This document shows positions 1-8,636 of a stretch of 64,000 nucleotides of DNA, one piece after another. Source of the DNA: Streptomyces cathayae (GTDB taxonomy: Bacteria; Actinomycetota; Actinomycetes; Streptomycetales; Streptomycetaceae); contig NZ_CP121682.1 in NCBI RefSeq assembly GCF_029760955.1, forward strand, positions 6,962,501 through 7,026,500, written 5' to 3'. How positions within the stretch are numbered: the first letter of the stretch is position 1; each line of letters begins with the position of its first letter. The translations under genes were made by a program, and so were the position numbers. The notes under the pieces were generated by a model. The model made no database searches, was not told the DNA's origin, and saw nothing but the letters and a program-made list of their open reading frames with translations.

Positions 1-2
1 TC

Positions 3-152
3 GTGGAGGCACTGACCGACGGTTCCGAGGACGACGCCCTCGCGGCGATGTCCCACCATCTCGACCGCGTCGAGACGACTCTCGCCGCCATCGTCCGCCC
101 GCCGGGCGCGCACCCTCCCACGGACACCACCACGGAAGAACGATCCCGATGA
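3..152 (+). CDS. C-terminal end of a GntR/FadR-type transcriptional regulator (partial)
   Basis: An open frame enters from the left edge and stops at 150-152, giving 49 residues. The visible part reads as acidic helices (DGSEDDALAAMSHHLDRVET) followed by a Pro/Thr-rich tail. This is the kind of ending seen in FCD-domain regulators of the GntR/FadR family, where the last helix carries a conserved HL-x(3)-E pattern. The stop overlaps the asparaginase ATG (ATGA), so the two are probably translationally coupled, and the regulator would control amino-acid use. The family call rests on this short stretch only. Confidence 0.5.
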   Translation: MEALTDGSEDDALAAMSHHLDRVETTLAAIVRPPGAHPPTDTTTEERSR

Positions 153-1165
153 ACCTCCCTTCCCCCGCGGCCGCACCCCCGGTTCGCGAACCCCTCCACG
201 CCCCCGTCGCCCACCTCGTCCGCGGCGGGGTCGTCGAGGGGGTCCACTACGGTTCCGTCGTCGTCCTCGGCGCCGACGGCGAGGCCCGGCTCCGGCTCGG
301 CGACATCGAGGCCGCCTGCTATCCGCGCTCCGCTCTCAAGCCCGTCCAGACCGTCGCCATGGTGCGCGCCGGGCTGCCGCTCGAGGGCGAACTGCTCTCC
401 CTCGCCGCGGCCAGCCACTCCGGGGAGGAACGCCACCTCGCCGGTGTCCGGCGCGTCCTCGCGGGCGCCGGACTCACCGAGGACCACCTGCGCAACGTCC
501 CGGACCTGCCGCTCGGCCCGGCCGTGCGGGACGTCTGGGTGCGTGACGGCCGCCCGCCCTCCCGGCTCGCCCAGAACTGCTCCGGAAAGCACGCCGCCAT
601 GCTGCTCACCGCGAAGCTCAACGGCTGGTCCCTCGAGGACTACCTCGACCCCGCCCACCCCCTCCAGCGGGCGATCGCCGCGAACATCGAGGACCTCACC
701 GGGCAGCGCGTCGCCCGGGTGACCGTCGACGGCTGCGGCGCGCCCCTGTTCGCCGTCTCCCTGCACGGACTCGCCCGTGCCGCCGCCCGCGTCGTCACCG
801 CCGCGCCCGGCACCCCCGAGGCCCGGGTCGCCGACGCGATGCGGGAACACCCCGAGATGGCCTCCGGCTCCGGCCGGGACGTCGCCGCCCTGATGCGGGC
901 CGTCCCCGGGCTGCTCGCCAAGGACGGCTACGAGGGCGTCCAGATCGCCGCCCTGCCCGACGGCCGCGCCGTGGCCGTGAAGATCTCCGACGGGGCCGGC
1001 CGGGCGCGTGTCCCGGTGACCGCCGCCGCCCTCGCCCGGGCCGGGGTCGAGCCGGCCCTGCTCACCGGGTTCGCGGGCGAACCGCTGCTCGGCGGCGGCC
1101 GCCCGGTCGGCGAGGTCCGCCCCGCACCCGCGCTCGCCCCGCTCGACCGGTCCGGTGCGCGGTGA
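149..1165 (+). CDS. L-asparaginase II family protein
   Basis: A 338-residue protein of the bacterial asparaginase II family (PF06089 type), which hydrolyses L-asparagine to aspartate and ammonia, probably in the cytoplasm because no signal peptide is visible. The family pattern is clear: HLVRGGVVEGVHYGS near residues 22-36, YPRSALKPVQ at 58-67, ASHSGE at 88-93 and NCSGKHAAML at 143-152. Length is normal for the family. The ATG overlaps the stop of the preceding GntR-type gene by four bases, so this gene is likely the last of an operon and probably under that regulator. It converges on the carboxypeptidase gene with only about 30 bases between the stops. Confidence 0.9.
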   Translation: MNLPSPAAAPPVREPLHAPVAHLVRGGVVEGVHYGSVVVLGADGEARLRLGDIEAACYPRSALKPVQTVAMVRAGLPLEGELLSLAAASHSGEERHLAGVRRVLAGAGLTEDHLRNVPDLPLGPAVRDVWVRDGRPPSRLAQNCSGKHAAMLLTAKLNGWSLEDYLDPAHPLQRAIAANIEDLTGQRVARVTVDGCGAPLFAVSLHGLARAAARVVTAAPGTPEARVADAMREHPEMASGSGRDVAALMRAVPGLLAKDGYEGVQIAALPDGRAVAVKISDGAGRARVPVTAAALARAGVEPALLTGFAGEPLLGGGRPVGEVRPAPALAPLDRSGAR

Positions 1166-1195
1166 ACGGTCCGCACGGGAGGGGAATCACCCCCC

Positions 1196-2383
1196 TCACG
1201 GCCGGGCCCACCTGAGCCGCAGGAACAGTGCCACGCCCGTCGCGCCCAGCAGCGCGGTGCACGCGACCGTCCACGCCACCGGCCGCTCCGGACCGGTGCC
1301 TCGTGCCGCGGGGGCCGAAGCCGAAGCCGGGGCCGGACCGGTCGCGGACCGGCCCCGGGGCCCCGGCATCGACGTGGCCCGCAGGGCGTCCAGCGACCCC
1401 ACCGGATCGACCCGGCCGGACGCCTCGAACCCCCAGTCCAGCAGCGCGCGTGCCTCCTCGTACACGGGGTGCCCGCCGTCCGGCCGGGGGTTGAGGACCG
1501 TGACCACGAGGGTGCGCCCGTCCCTGCGGGCGGCCGCCACGAGGGTGTTGCCGGCATTGCTGGTGTAGCCGTTCTTGATCCCGAGGAGGCCCGGGTAGCG
1601 ATCCACCCCGTCGGCTCCGGTGAGCAGCCGGTTGGTGTTGAGGATTCCGTACGATCCACCGTCACGGCCGGGGAACATCGCCTCCGCACGGGAGCAGTAC
1701 CGTGCGAAGTCGGGGCTGTGCAGTCCGGCCCGGCCGAAGATTGCCAGGTCGAACGCCGAGGACACCTGGCCGGGAGCGTCGTAGCCGTCGGGTGACTCCA
1801 CCCAGGTGTCGTGGGCGCCCAGGGAGCGGGCCTTCTCCTGCATCTGCTCGGCGGTGGCCTGCCAGCCGCCGTTGAGCGCGGCCAGGACGTGCACGGCGTC
1901 GTTGCCGGAGCTGAGGAAGACCCCGTTCCACAGGTCGGAGATCCGGTAGGTACGGTCCTCGGCGACCCCGACGAGGCTGCTGCCGGGGCTGATGTCCGCG
2001 AGTTCCTCCGCGCTGACGGTGTGCCGGAGGCTGCCCGGCAGGACGGGCAGCACGGTGAGGGCGAACAGGGTCTTCAACGTGCTGGCGGGCGGCAGCCTGC
2101 GGTGCGCGTCGTGCGCCGCGAGCACCTCACCGGAGTCGGCGTCGGCCACCAGCCAGGACCGGGCGGACAGCTCCGGGACCTCGGGTGCCTCGGAGCGGAG
2201 GCGCACCTGGGTGCCGGAGCGGTACAGCAGCGAGTCCGGCGCGGCGCGTGAGGCGGAGCCGGCCGGCGGCGCGGGGTTCGGACGCGTACCGGCAACCGCC
2301 GCGGCGGGCGCGAGCGCCAGCAGGCCCGCCGTGCAGAGGGCACAGGCGGACACGGCAGCCCGCGAAGCAAGTCCGATAGTCAT
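1196..2383 (-). CDS. Serine-type D-alanyl-D-alanine carboxypeptidase (peptidase S11 family)
   Basis: A 395-residue penicillin-binding-protein-5-like enzyme that trims the terminal D-Ala from peptidoglycan stem peptides outside the membrane. The start chosen at 2383 gives a clean signal peptide (ASRAAVSACALCTAGLLALA); an in-frame extension upstream adds an unlikely tail. The catalytic motifs are in order: STLK at 101-104, SGN at 159-161 and KNG at 270-272 (KTG in most S11 enzymes; Asn here is a variation). The C-terminus carries one membrane segment (VACTALLGATGVALFL) followed by RLRWARP, so the protein is probably anchored at both ends or at the C-terminus after signal cleavage. A clear Shine-Dalgarno site is not visible. 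Confidence 0.9.
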   Translation of the reverse strand: MTIGLASRAAVSACALCTAGLLALAPAAAVAGTRPNPAPPAGSASRAAPDSLLYRSGTQVRLRSEAPEVPELSARSWLVADADSGEVLAAHDAHRRLPPASTLKTLFALTVLPVLPGSLRHTVSAEELADISPGSSLVGVAEDRTYRISDLWNGVFLSSGNDAVHVLAALNGGWQATAEQMQEKARSLGAHDTWVESPDGYDAPGQVSSAFDLAIFGRAGLHSPDFARYCSRAEAMFPGRDGGSYGILNTNRLLTGADGVDRYPGLLGIKNGYTSNAGNTLVAAARRDGRTLVVTVLNPRPDGGHPVYEEARALLDWGFEASGRVDPVGSLDALRATSMPGPRGRSATGPAPASASAPAARGTGPERPVAWTVACTALLGATGVALFLRLRWARP

Positions 2384-2466
2384 ATCGCAAACGTAGGAAG
2401 GGAACCCCGGAGGGCCGTGGTGACCGGGCCGGGGGTTCTTCGCCAGCACCCGGATGCCGTACGCCG

Positions 2467-3618
2467 TTACGTCGGTCGGCCATCGGGCAGGGTCGGCCGG
2501 ACACTCCGGAGGAAGGTCGCGTTGTCGGGGGTCTCCCGCATCCGCTCCAACAGGGTCTCCAGGCCCGCCGCCTGCCCGTCCCGGGGCCGGAGAACCCGGC
2601 GCAGACCGCGTACGGCGGCCAACTCCGCGGGGGTGAGCAGCAGTTCCTCGCGACGGGTGCCGGACGGAACGATGTCGACGGCCGGGAACAGCCGGCGGGA
2701 GGCCGCTTCACGGCTCAGCCGGAGCTCCATGTTGCCGGTGCCCTTGAGTTCCTCGAAGTAGAACTCGTCGGCGCGGGAACCGGTCTCCACCAGGGCCGAG
2801 GCGAGAATCGTGAGCGAGCCGCCTTCCTCCGCCTTGCGGGCGGCGCCGAAGAACCGCTTCGGCCCGACCAGCGCGGACGTGTCGACACCGCCGCTCATGG
2901 TGCGGCCACCGGAGGGTGCGGCGTTGTTGTACGCCCGGCAGAGCCGGGTCAGCGAGTCGAGCAGGACGACCACGTCCTCACCCGCCTCGACCAGCCGCTT
3001 GGCCCGCTCGATCACCAGCTCGGCCAGGGCGATGTGCTGTCTCGCGGGCCGGTCGAAGGTCGAGGCGTACACCTCGCCGCGCACCGAGCGCCGCATGTCG
3101 GTGACCTCCTCGGGACGCTCGTCGAGCAGGACGACCATCAGCCTGCACTCGGGGTGGTTGCCCGCCACGGCCGCCGCGAGCTGCTGGATCAGAACGGTCT
3201 TGCCGGTTTTCGGCGGGGCCACGAGCAGACCGCGCTGCCCCTTGCCGACGGGGGCGAGCAGATCGACGAGGCGCCCGGCCGGACCGGACGCGGGGTGCTC
3301 CAGGCGCAGCCGCTCCCGTGGGTGAAGCGGCGTCAGGTCCCCGAAGCGCGGCCGGTGGCGCAGCGTGTCGGGGGTACGGCCGTTGACCCGGACGATCTCG
3401 GTGAGGTTATGCCGGTCACCGTGCAGCCCTTCGACGTGATCGCCCTTGCGCAGGCCGTGCCGGCGGACCAGCGCGGGGGAGACGGCGAGGTCGGACGGGG
3501 AGGGCAGACAGGTGCCGGCCCGCAGCTGCGCCTTCCCGGCCGCATCGATGTCGAGGACACCGCTGACGGGTCGGGGCTGCTGGTGGACGGAGGGGCGGGG
3601 GAGTGCGGTGGTGGTCAC
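2467..3618 (-). CDS. rho: Compact Rho transcription termination factor
   Basis: A 383-residue Rho-family RNA-dependent ATPase. The GTG at 3618 was chosen because it has an AAAGG site ten bases upstream and the family homology starts just after it; the open frame extends to 3888 but that part is low-complexity. An N-terminal OB-like RNA-binding region (residues 18-65, VSGVLDIDAAGKAQLR onward) precedes the ATPase core with Walker A APPKTGKT at 134-141, LLDERPEE at 164-171, Walker B VVVLLDS at 216-222, the Q-loop region VGPKRFFGAARK and the R-loop region EELKGTGNMEL. Typical actinobacterial Rho proteins carry a long charged N-terminal insertion that is absent here. This is therefore probably a second, short Rho paralogue rather than the housekeeping one, but that cannot be settled from this window. 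Confidence 0.88.
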   Translation of the reverse strand: MTTTALPRPSVHQQPRPVSGVLDIDAAGKAQLRAGTCLPSPSDLAVSPALVRRHGLRKGDHVEGLHGDRHNLTEIVRVNGRTPDTLRHRPRFGDLTPLHPRERLRLEHPASGPAGRLVDLLAPVGKGQRGLLVAPPKTGKTVLIQQLAAAVAGNHPECRLMVVLLDERPEEVTDMRRSVRGEVYASTFDRPARQHIALAELVIERAKRLVEAGEDVVVLLDSLTRLCRAYNNAAPSGGRTMSGGVDTSALVGPKRFFGAARKAEEGGSLTILASALVETGSRADEFYFEELKGTGNMELRLSREAASRRLFPAVDIVPSGTRREELLLTPAELAAVRGLRRVLRPRDGQAAGLETLLERMRETPDNATFLRSVRPTLPDGRPT

Positions 3619-3997
3619 GGAGGCCGGACCTTTCGTGGGCGACGGGGGGGAGGGGGGGAAGAACACGCGGTGGAACGGACATGCGAAGGGAAGGAGGGGA
3701 ACCGCGCCGGAGGGCGCGTCCGCGCTCCTGGGCTGCGGGAAACAGCACCTCGGCGGTGGCGATGGAGCCCTGCTCACGAGGTGGTGGGGAACGCCGGACG
3801 GCCGGTCGGAAACGACGGGCGGATCGGTGAACCGATGAACCGGCGAAAAGCGGGAGGAGAACCGGAGAAGAAAGAGAAGAAACGGCACCGAGGCCTGTGA
3901 TGTGCACGGAGGCGCTGAACGAGTGCTGTCACCAAGGTACCACGGGGCGCACGAGCACGGTCGAGGACGACGGCGTGCGAACCGGAGAGCCGCAGAA
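3619..3997 (-). promoter_or_regulatory. Long C/U-rich leader upstream of the compact rho gene
   Basis: About 380 bases without a credible gene precede rho. Read on the rho strand, the region has a pyrimidine-dominated block at 3845-3890 and two seven-cytosine runs split by a single T at 3644-3658, just upstream of the start codon. C-rich, G-poor, unstructured RNA is the known property of Rho utilisation (rut) sites, and rho genes in other bacteria are autoregulated through their leaders. I infer that this leader could serve Rho autoregulation. No promoter hexamers could be assigned with confidence. Confidence 0.4.
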
Positions 3998-4024
3998 GGG
4001 CCCGCCGGGACGGTCGGCGGGCCC
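3998..4024 (-). terminator. Intrinsic-type hairpin downstream of the NTF2-like gene
   Basis: A perfect 10-bp inverted repeat (GGGCCCGCCG / CGGCGGGCCC) with a 7-base loop lies 54 bases past the stop of the NTF2-like gene and before the rho leader. There is no U-run, which is usual for actinobacterial terminators. Confidence 0.7.
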
Positions 4025-4077
4025 TGGGGTCGAACAGGTCGGGCGAGCGGGCGGTGTTCCGCCGTTCCCGAGTGCGG

Positions 4078-4476
4078 TCAGGCCGAGCGGTCCCGCTCCT
4101 CACGCGCGATTTTCTCGAACTGCGCACCCATGGCGGCCGCGAGAGCCTGCGCGCCGGACAAAGGACGCACCATCACGGTGAATTCGTCGATACGGCCGTC
4201 GTCGTCGACATGGATGAAGTCGCAGCCCTCGATCTCGCGGTCACCCACCCGCGCGGAGAAGACCAGCGCGTGGTCACGGCCGTTCACGTCGTTGATCTCC
4301 CGCAGGTACCGGAAGTCCTCGAAGACCTCCGCCACCGCGCGCAGGATCGCCGCCGTGATCGGCTTTCCGGTGTAGGGCTTGAAGACGACCGGGCTGGTGA
4401 AGACGACGTCCTCGGCCAGCAGCGCTTCGGCGGCGTCCATGTCGTGCGCCTCGACGGCCTCGCGGAATGCCCGCAT
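4078..4476 (-). CDS. NTF2/SnoaL-like small protein
   Basis: A 132-residue protein with the cone-shaped alpha+beta NTF2/SnoaL fold pattern: an N-terminal helix with AVEAHDMDAAEALLAEDVVF, then DFRYLREI, HALVFSARVGDREIEGCDFI and the closing strand IDEFTVMVRPLSG. Members bind small hydrophobic ligands or act as steroid-isomerase-like enzymes; nothing here fixes a substrate. The ATG at 4476 is preferred over the adjacent upstream GTG at 4479 because GGAG sits five bases before it. It is divergent from the methyltransferase gene across about 80 bases and is followed by a strong hairpin, so it is probably monocistronic. Confidence 0.8.
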   Translation of the reverse strand: MRAFREAVEAHDMDAAEALLAEDVVFTSPVVFKPYTGKPITAAILRAVAEVFEDFRYLREINDVNGRDHALVFSARVGDREIEGCDFIHVDDDGRIDEFTVMVRPLSGAQALAAAMGAQFEKIAREERDRSA

Positions 4477-4556
4477 CACAGCTCCTCACATCAATGGTTC
4501 GCACAGGAGTGCACGAGGCTAGCCCCTCGGGCGATGCCCGGGTCTAGGCTGATCCG

Positions 4557-5285
4557 ATGTTCAGCCCCGAAGGCCCGCGGCTGCGGGAACTCGCCGTCCA
4601 GGCGCTGTCGTCCGTGGAGCGCGGCTACGACCTCCTCGCGCCGAAGTTCGACCACACCCCCTTCCGTACACCCGGCTCGGTGCTCGACGCCACCGCCGGG
4701 GCGCTGCGGAGGCTGGGGCCGTTCGACACCGGGCTCGATCTGTGCTGCGGCACCGGCGCGGGCGTGGACGTACTGGCGCAGGTGTGCCGCCGAAGCGTCA
4801 CCGGCGTCGACTTCAGCGCGGGCATGCTCGCCGTCGCGCGCGAGCGGACCCGGCCCGGGGGACCGCCGGCCGGTCATGTGCGGGCGGACGCGCGGGCGCT
4901 GCCGTTCGGGCCCGCCTTCGACCTGGTGGTGAGCTTCGGGGCGTTCGGCCACTTCCTGCCGCGCGAGCTGCCGGAGCTGTTCGCCCAGGTCCACCGGGTG
5001 CTGCGGCCGGGAGGACGGTTCGCCTTCCCGGTGGGCGCTCCGTCCCGGCCGGGCTCACTCGTGTACTGGAAGCTGCTGGGCTTCGACACGGTGATGCGGG
5101 TGCGCAACGCGGTGTGGCGCCCGCCGTTCGTCATGTACTACCGCACCCTCCGCTTCGGCGGCCTCCGGCACGAGCTGGACCGGGCCGGGTTCCGGGTCGA
5201 ACTCCACCCGCTGCCCGGATTCGGGCAGCGGCCGGACGGCAGCCCCCGAGCCCGCCTGGTCGTCGCCCGGCGGCCCGAGGAGTAG
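4557..5285 (+). CDS. Class I SAM-dependent methyltransferase
   Basis: A 242-residue methyltransferase. Motif I is LDLCCGTGAGVDVLA at about 60-74, followed by the acidic ribose-binding strand VTGVDFSAGML and the post-motif FDLVVSFGAFGHFLP, then the HRVLRPGGRFAF motif typical of the Methyltransf_11/25 families. The N-terminal helix contains YDLLAPKFDH, which resembles the cap of UbiE-like enzymes, but the acceptor substrate cannot be read from sequence. It is divergent from the NTF2-like gene. The C-terminal part (PPFVMYYRTLRFGGLRHELD) is consistent with a substrate-capping region. Confidence 0.85.
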   Translation: MFSPEGPRLRELAVQALSSVERGYDLLAPKFDHTPFRTPGSVLDATAGALRRLGPFDTGLDLCCGTGAGVDVLAQVCRRSVTGVDFSAGMLAVARERTRPGGPPAGHVRADARALPFGPAFDLVVSFGAFGHFLPRELPELFAQVHRVLRPGGRFAFPVGAPSRPGSLVYWKLLGFDTVMRVRNAVWRPPFVMYYRTLRFGGLRHELDRAGFRVELHPLPGFGQRPDGSPRARLVVARRPEE

Positions 5286-5596
5286 CCGGAGCGCGCCTCC
5301 CCGGCACCCCGGCCGGCCCTCCGTGTGTTCCCCGGTCAACGGCCCGGTGAGGTCGAGGAGAAACGCTACGCCGACCAGGCAGCGGCCGAACCGGTGAAGC
5401 CGAAACCGCGTCACCCTGCTCTGACCAGCGGTTCCGCCCCCCTCGCGCGGCGGGCGAACATCAGATCGTCATAGATGTCGATTCGGGATGTACCGGATGT
5501 TTCGGTGCTGTGCCCCATGCTGGATCGCGCTGCGTCCAACCCCACTCGAGGCCCTTCGGGGCAGGGGTGGGTACGTGTGCGACCGACCGGAGGGCC
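5286..5596. other. Intergenic region upstream of the copper oxidase gene
   Basis: 311 bases without a supported gene. Short overlapping frames are present but show no family pattern. The last 20 bases contain the purine-rich GGAGG ribosome-binding site for the copper oxidase. The stretch around 5460-5510 is locally less GC-rich than its surroundings and is the most likely promoter site; no operator symmetry was seen. Confidence 0.4.
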
Positions 5597-7288
5597 ATGT
5601 TCAGTCAGGAACACAACCGTCAGACTTCTTCTCGACCCCGCCGCGCCGTACTCGGTGCCGGGATCGCCGCCGTGGGATCCGGCCTGCTCGCCGCCTGCTC
5701 GGACGGCGCACCGGACCGCAAGCACGTCGTGGGTGCTCCGGGCCCCGAGCCCGAGCGCTTCACCCCTTCGAGGGACGGCACGCAGACACCGTCCGCAGAG
5801 ACTCCGGGCTCCGAACGGCCGGACCGGGAGCTGACCCTCACGGCGACTGCCGGCACAGTCGACCTGGGGGGTGGGCAGACCGTCAGGACGTGGACGTACA
5901 GTGACGAGCTGCCAGGCCGTGAACTCCGTGTCACCGCGGGTGAGAGACTCAAGGTGACCGTGAACAACCATCTGCCGGAAGCCACCACGGTGCACTGGCA
6001 CGGCATCGCCCTGAACAACGACATGGACGGCGTGCCGTACGTGACGCAGCGGCCGATCGCCACGGGCAAATCGTTCACGTACCAGTTCCGCGCTCCGGAC
6101 CCCGGCACCTACTGGTTCCACCCGCACCTGGGCGTGCAGATCGACCGTGGTCTCTACGGGCCACTGATCGTGGACGACCCCCGTGAGCCCCTCTCCTACG
6201 ACCGGGAGTGGGTCATCGTGCTCGACGACTGGCTCGACGGGGTGAACGGCTCGACCCCGGATGAGGTGTTCGCGCAGCTCCGCAAGGGCAAACCCGCGAT
6301 GGGACACGGCCCGGGGCACGACGGGCATGAGGGTGACGGCTCGCCTACCCGTCCCCGGGGAGGCATCGACGTCGGGCACGGGCCGCCCCTGAACTATGCG
6401 CCGGGGCGCGGGGACGACGACCCTTCGGAGCCGTCGCGCGGCGGTAAGAGCACCTCCCGGGTGCTGAGGGGCGCCTTCAGCAGACTGCTCGGCGGGCACG
6501 CGGCCAGTGTCGACCACCCGTACTACCTGATCAACGGGCGGACTTCGGTCGACCCCACACAGTTCAAGGCCAAGCCCGGCGAACGCATCCGGCTGCGCAT
6601 CATCAACGCGGGCGCTGAGACGGCGTTCAGGGTGGCGCTCGGGGACCACCAGCTCACCGTCACCCACAGCGACGGCTTTCCCGTACGGCACCACAAGGTC
6701 GACTCGCTGCTCCTGGGCATGGCCGAGCGGTACGACGTGCTCATCACCGTGAAGAGCGGGGTCTTCCCGCTCACGGCGCTCGCCGAGGGGAAAGGCGGGT
6801 CGGCGATGGCCGTCCTGCGCGCGGGCAGCGGCGCCACCCCGAAGCCGTCCGCGCGTCCGGCGGAGCTGAACCGGAACGTGCTGACCGCGGCCGGGCGGCT
6901 CCGGCCGCAGGAGTCCGTGGCCCTGGACCGGCGCAAACCCGACCGTCAGATCAAACTCGTCCTGACCGGCAGTATGAAGAAATTCAACTGGGGCATCGAC
7001 CACCGGCCCTATTCGCCACACCGCATCCACAAGGTCGAACGTGGTGAGCGGGTGCGGTTGGTCGTCTTCAACGGCACGGACATGTGGCATCCCGTCCATC
7101 TGCACGGCCACACCTACGGCCTGGCCGGCGGCGACTCCCCCGGTGCCCGCAAGGACACGTCCGTGGTGCTGCCGCACCACAAGCTGGTGGCCGATTTCGA
7201 CGCGGACAATCCAGGGCTGTGGATGCTGCACTGCCACAACATCTACCACTCGGAGTCCGGGATGATGACGACACTCGGCTACGAGTAG
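5597..7288 (+). CDS. Tat-exported multicopper oxidase lipoprotein
   Basis: A 563-residue laccase/CueO-like multicopper oxidase. The ATG at 5597 has GGAGG six bases upstream. The N-terminus is a twin-arginine signal (RPRRAVLG at 13-20) ending in the lipobox LAAC at 31-34, so the protein folds in the cytosol and is then lipid-anchored outside. All four copper-site motifs are present: HWHG at 132-135, WFHPHLG at 172-178, HPVHLHGH at 498-505 and HCHNIYHSESGM at 545-556. A His/Gly-rich insertion (MGHGPGHDGHEGDG) lies near residues 235-250 and may bind extra copper. The enzyme would oxidise phenols or Cu(I). No copper chaperone or repressor gene is adjacent. Confidence 0.93.
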   Translation: MFSQEHNRQTSSRPRRAVLGAGIAAVGSGLLAACSDGAPDRKHVVGAPGPEPERFTPSRDGTQTPSAETPGSERPDRELTLTATAGTVDLGGGQTVRTWTYSDELPGRELRVTAGERLKVTVNNHLPEATTVHWHGIALNNDMDGVPYVTQRPIATGKSFTYQFRAPDPGTYWFHPHLGVQIDRGLYGPLIVDDPREPLSYDREWVIVLDDWLDGVNGSTPDEVFAQLRKGKPAMGHGPGHDGHEGDGSPTRPRGGIDVGHGPPLNYAPGRGDDDPSEPSRGGKSTSRVLRGAFSRLLGGHAASVDHPYYLINGRTSVDPTQFKAKPGERIRLRIINAGAETAFRVALGDHQLTVTHSDGFPVRHHKVDSLLLGMAERYDVLITVKSGVFPLTALAEGKGGSAMAVLRAGSGATPKPSARPAELNRNVLTAAGRLRPQESVALDRRKPDRQIKLVLTGSMKKFNWGIDHRPYSPHRIHKVERGERVRLVVFNGTDMWHPVHLHGHTYGLAGGDSPGARKDTSVVLPHHKLVADFDADNPGLWMLHCHNIYHSESGMMTTLGYE

Positions 7289-7333
7289 CCACGCGGCTGC
7301 CCCGTCGGGGCGGGACCCGCCGACGGCAAAAGG

Positions 7334-7369
7334 GCCGGCTCGGAGGAGGAACCCCTCCTCCGAGCCGGC
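7334..7369. terminator. Strong bidirectional hairpin between convergent genes
   Basis: A perfect 16-bp inverted repeat (GCCGGCTCGGAGGAGG and its complement) with a 4-base loop, flanked by AAAA on the left and CTCTT on the right. It sits between the converging copper oxidase and beta-helix genes and probably terminates both. Confidence 0.9.
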
Positions 7370-7462
7370 TCTTCGCCGTTGCGGGCGCCCTGCCACACAC
7401 CTGCCGTCACGTCCGCCCGACGTGCGGCTCCCCCCGCTGGACGGGAGAGGCCGACCGGCCGG

Positions 7463-8530
7463 TCAGCACGCGCCGGCCGGTTCGGAGACCCGGCAGACGT
7501 TGTCGACGAACTTGTTGTCCTTGCCCTTCTCGTCGCGGGTGACCAGGTCCGCCGGACCGTTGCCCAGGACGAGGTTGTCGCGGACGGTGTTCTGCTCGTT
7601 GGAGACGCCGTCCATGCTGCCGAACACGACGATCCCGCCGGAGTACGGGGAGTCACCCACGTTGTCGCGGACCGCGTTCTGCGTCACCAGCACCTTCTCC
7701 GCGCCGACGAGGACGATGCCGACCCCCTGGAGGTGTGGCAGGCGCTCGGAGGCGGGACAGTACTCGTTGTTCTCGTGGACCGCGTTGCGGCGGACGGTCA
7801 GGTCGCCCGTCGTGCGCGGCAGCACGACGAAGACACCCGCGCAGTTCTCGGTGACGAGGTTGTGCTCGACGGTGAGGTTCCTGAGCCGGCGGGTGGTCAG
7901 GCCGATCCGGTTGCCCGTCAGGAGGTTGCCGCTGATCACCGTGCCACCGGAGTCGAGGGTCTTGCTCTCCGCGTCGGCCTCGAACACGTTGGCGGTGTAG
8001 AGCCCGGCGTCGCCGTTGCCGCTCGCGGTGTTGTAGCGGAACGAGCCACGGGTGGAACGATCCTGCGCGATGCCCCACCGGCCGTTGTCCCGGGCGGTCA
8101 CCCGGCGGACCTCCAGCTGGTCGGTGCGCGTGGCCGTGAGACCGTTCCTCTTGAACCCCTCGACGGTCAGCGACTGGATCCGCGCCCCGGTGACGGGCTG
8201 TTCGTCCGTGCCGGTGACACAGATGCCGTCCCCCGCCTCGGCGCACGCGCTCCCCGCCTCCTCGTCCTCTCCGGGCACGATCACGGTCTGCTCGCCCGCG
8301 CCCCGGAGGGTCAGCGGCTTGGTGAGCGTGACGCTTCCGCGGTAGGTGCCCCGCGTCAGGACGATGGTGGCTCCGGGGGCGGCCGCGTCGACGGCCTCCT
8401 GGAGGGACTGGTCCGGACGGACCACCTGCTCGGACGCACTGCGGGCGGAGGCGGCCGGCGCGAGGGCGCCCATGCCGACGACGAGCGGCGCGATGGCGCA
8501 ACTAATGCACGTGACTTGGTATTTCCTCAT
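7463..8530 (-). CDS. Secreted right-handed parallel beta-helix protein (NosD/pectate-lyase-like)
   Basis: A 355-residue exported protein. The ATG at 8530 gives a signal peptide (KYQVTCISCAIAPLVVGMGA with a cleavage site near ASARSA). The body has a leader fold (QSLQEAVDAAAPGATIVL and GTYRGSVTLTKPLTLRGAG) followed by repeated rungs of about 22-25 residues with NG or GN turns, such as VRRVTARDNGRWGI, YNTASGNGDAGLY, VISGNLLTGNRIGL and VEHNLVTENCAGVF. This is the DUF1565/NosD parallel beta-helix pattern of carbohydrate-active or surface proteins. No catalytic residues could be assigned, so substrate and activity stay open. It ends with the cysteine pair VCRVSEPAGAC. Confidence 0.85.
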   Translation of the reverse strand: MRKYQVTCISCAIAPLVVGMGALAPAASARSASEQVVRPDQSLQEAVDAAAPGATIVLTRGTYRGSVTLTKPLTLRGAGEQTVIVPGEDEEAGSACAEAGDGICVTGTDEQPVTGARIQSLTVEGFKRNGLTATRTDQLEVRRVTARDNGRWGIAQDRSTRGSFRYNTASGNGDAGLYTANVFEADAESKTLDSGGTVISGNLLTGNRIGLTTRRLRNLTVEHNLVTENCAGVFVVLPRTTGDLTVRRNAVHENNEYCPASERLPHLQGVGIVLVGAEKVLVTQNAVRDNVGDSPYSGGIVVFGSMDGVSNEQNTVRDNLVLGNGPADLVTRDEKGKDNKFVDNVCRVSEPAGAC

Positions 8531-8636
8531 GATCCCGACGTTATGGGCGACCCCGCGGCGCCGCCACTCTTGGCAACCATACGGATACAGAAAGGAGCCG
8601 ATCGGGCCTGCCGCCCGGCCCCGCGCCCGCGCGAGG

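Noticed and set aside
2467..3888. Rho with an extra 90-residue N-terminus
   Set aside because: That part is Pro/Ser-rich translation of a C-rich leader. The GTG at 3618 has a ribosome-binding site and the family start.
5411..7396. 661-codon open frame on the minus strand
   Set aside because: It is antisense to the multicopper oxidase, whose copper motifs settle the coding strand.
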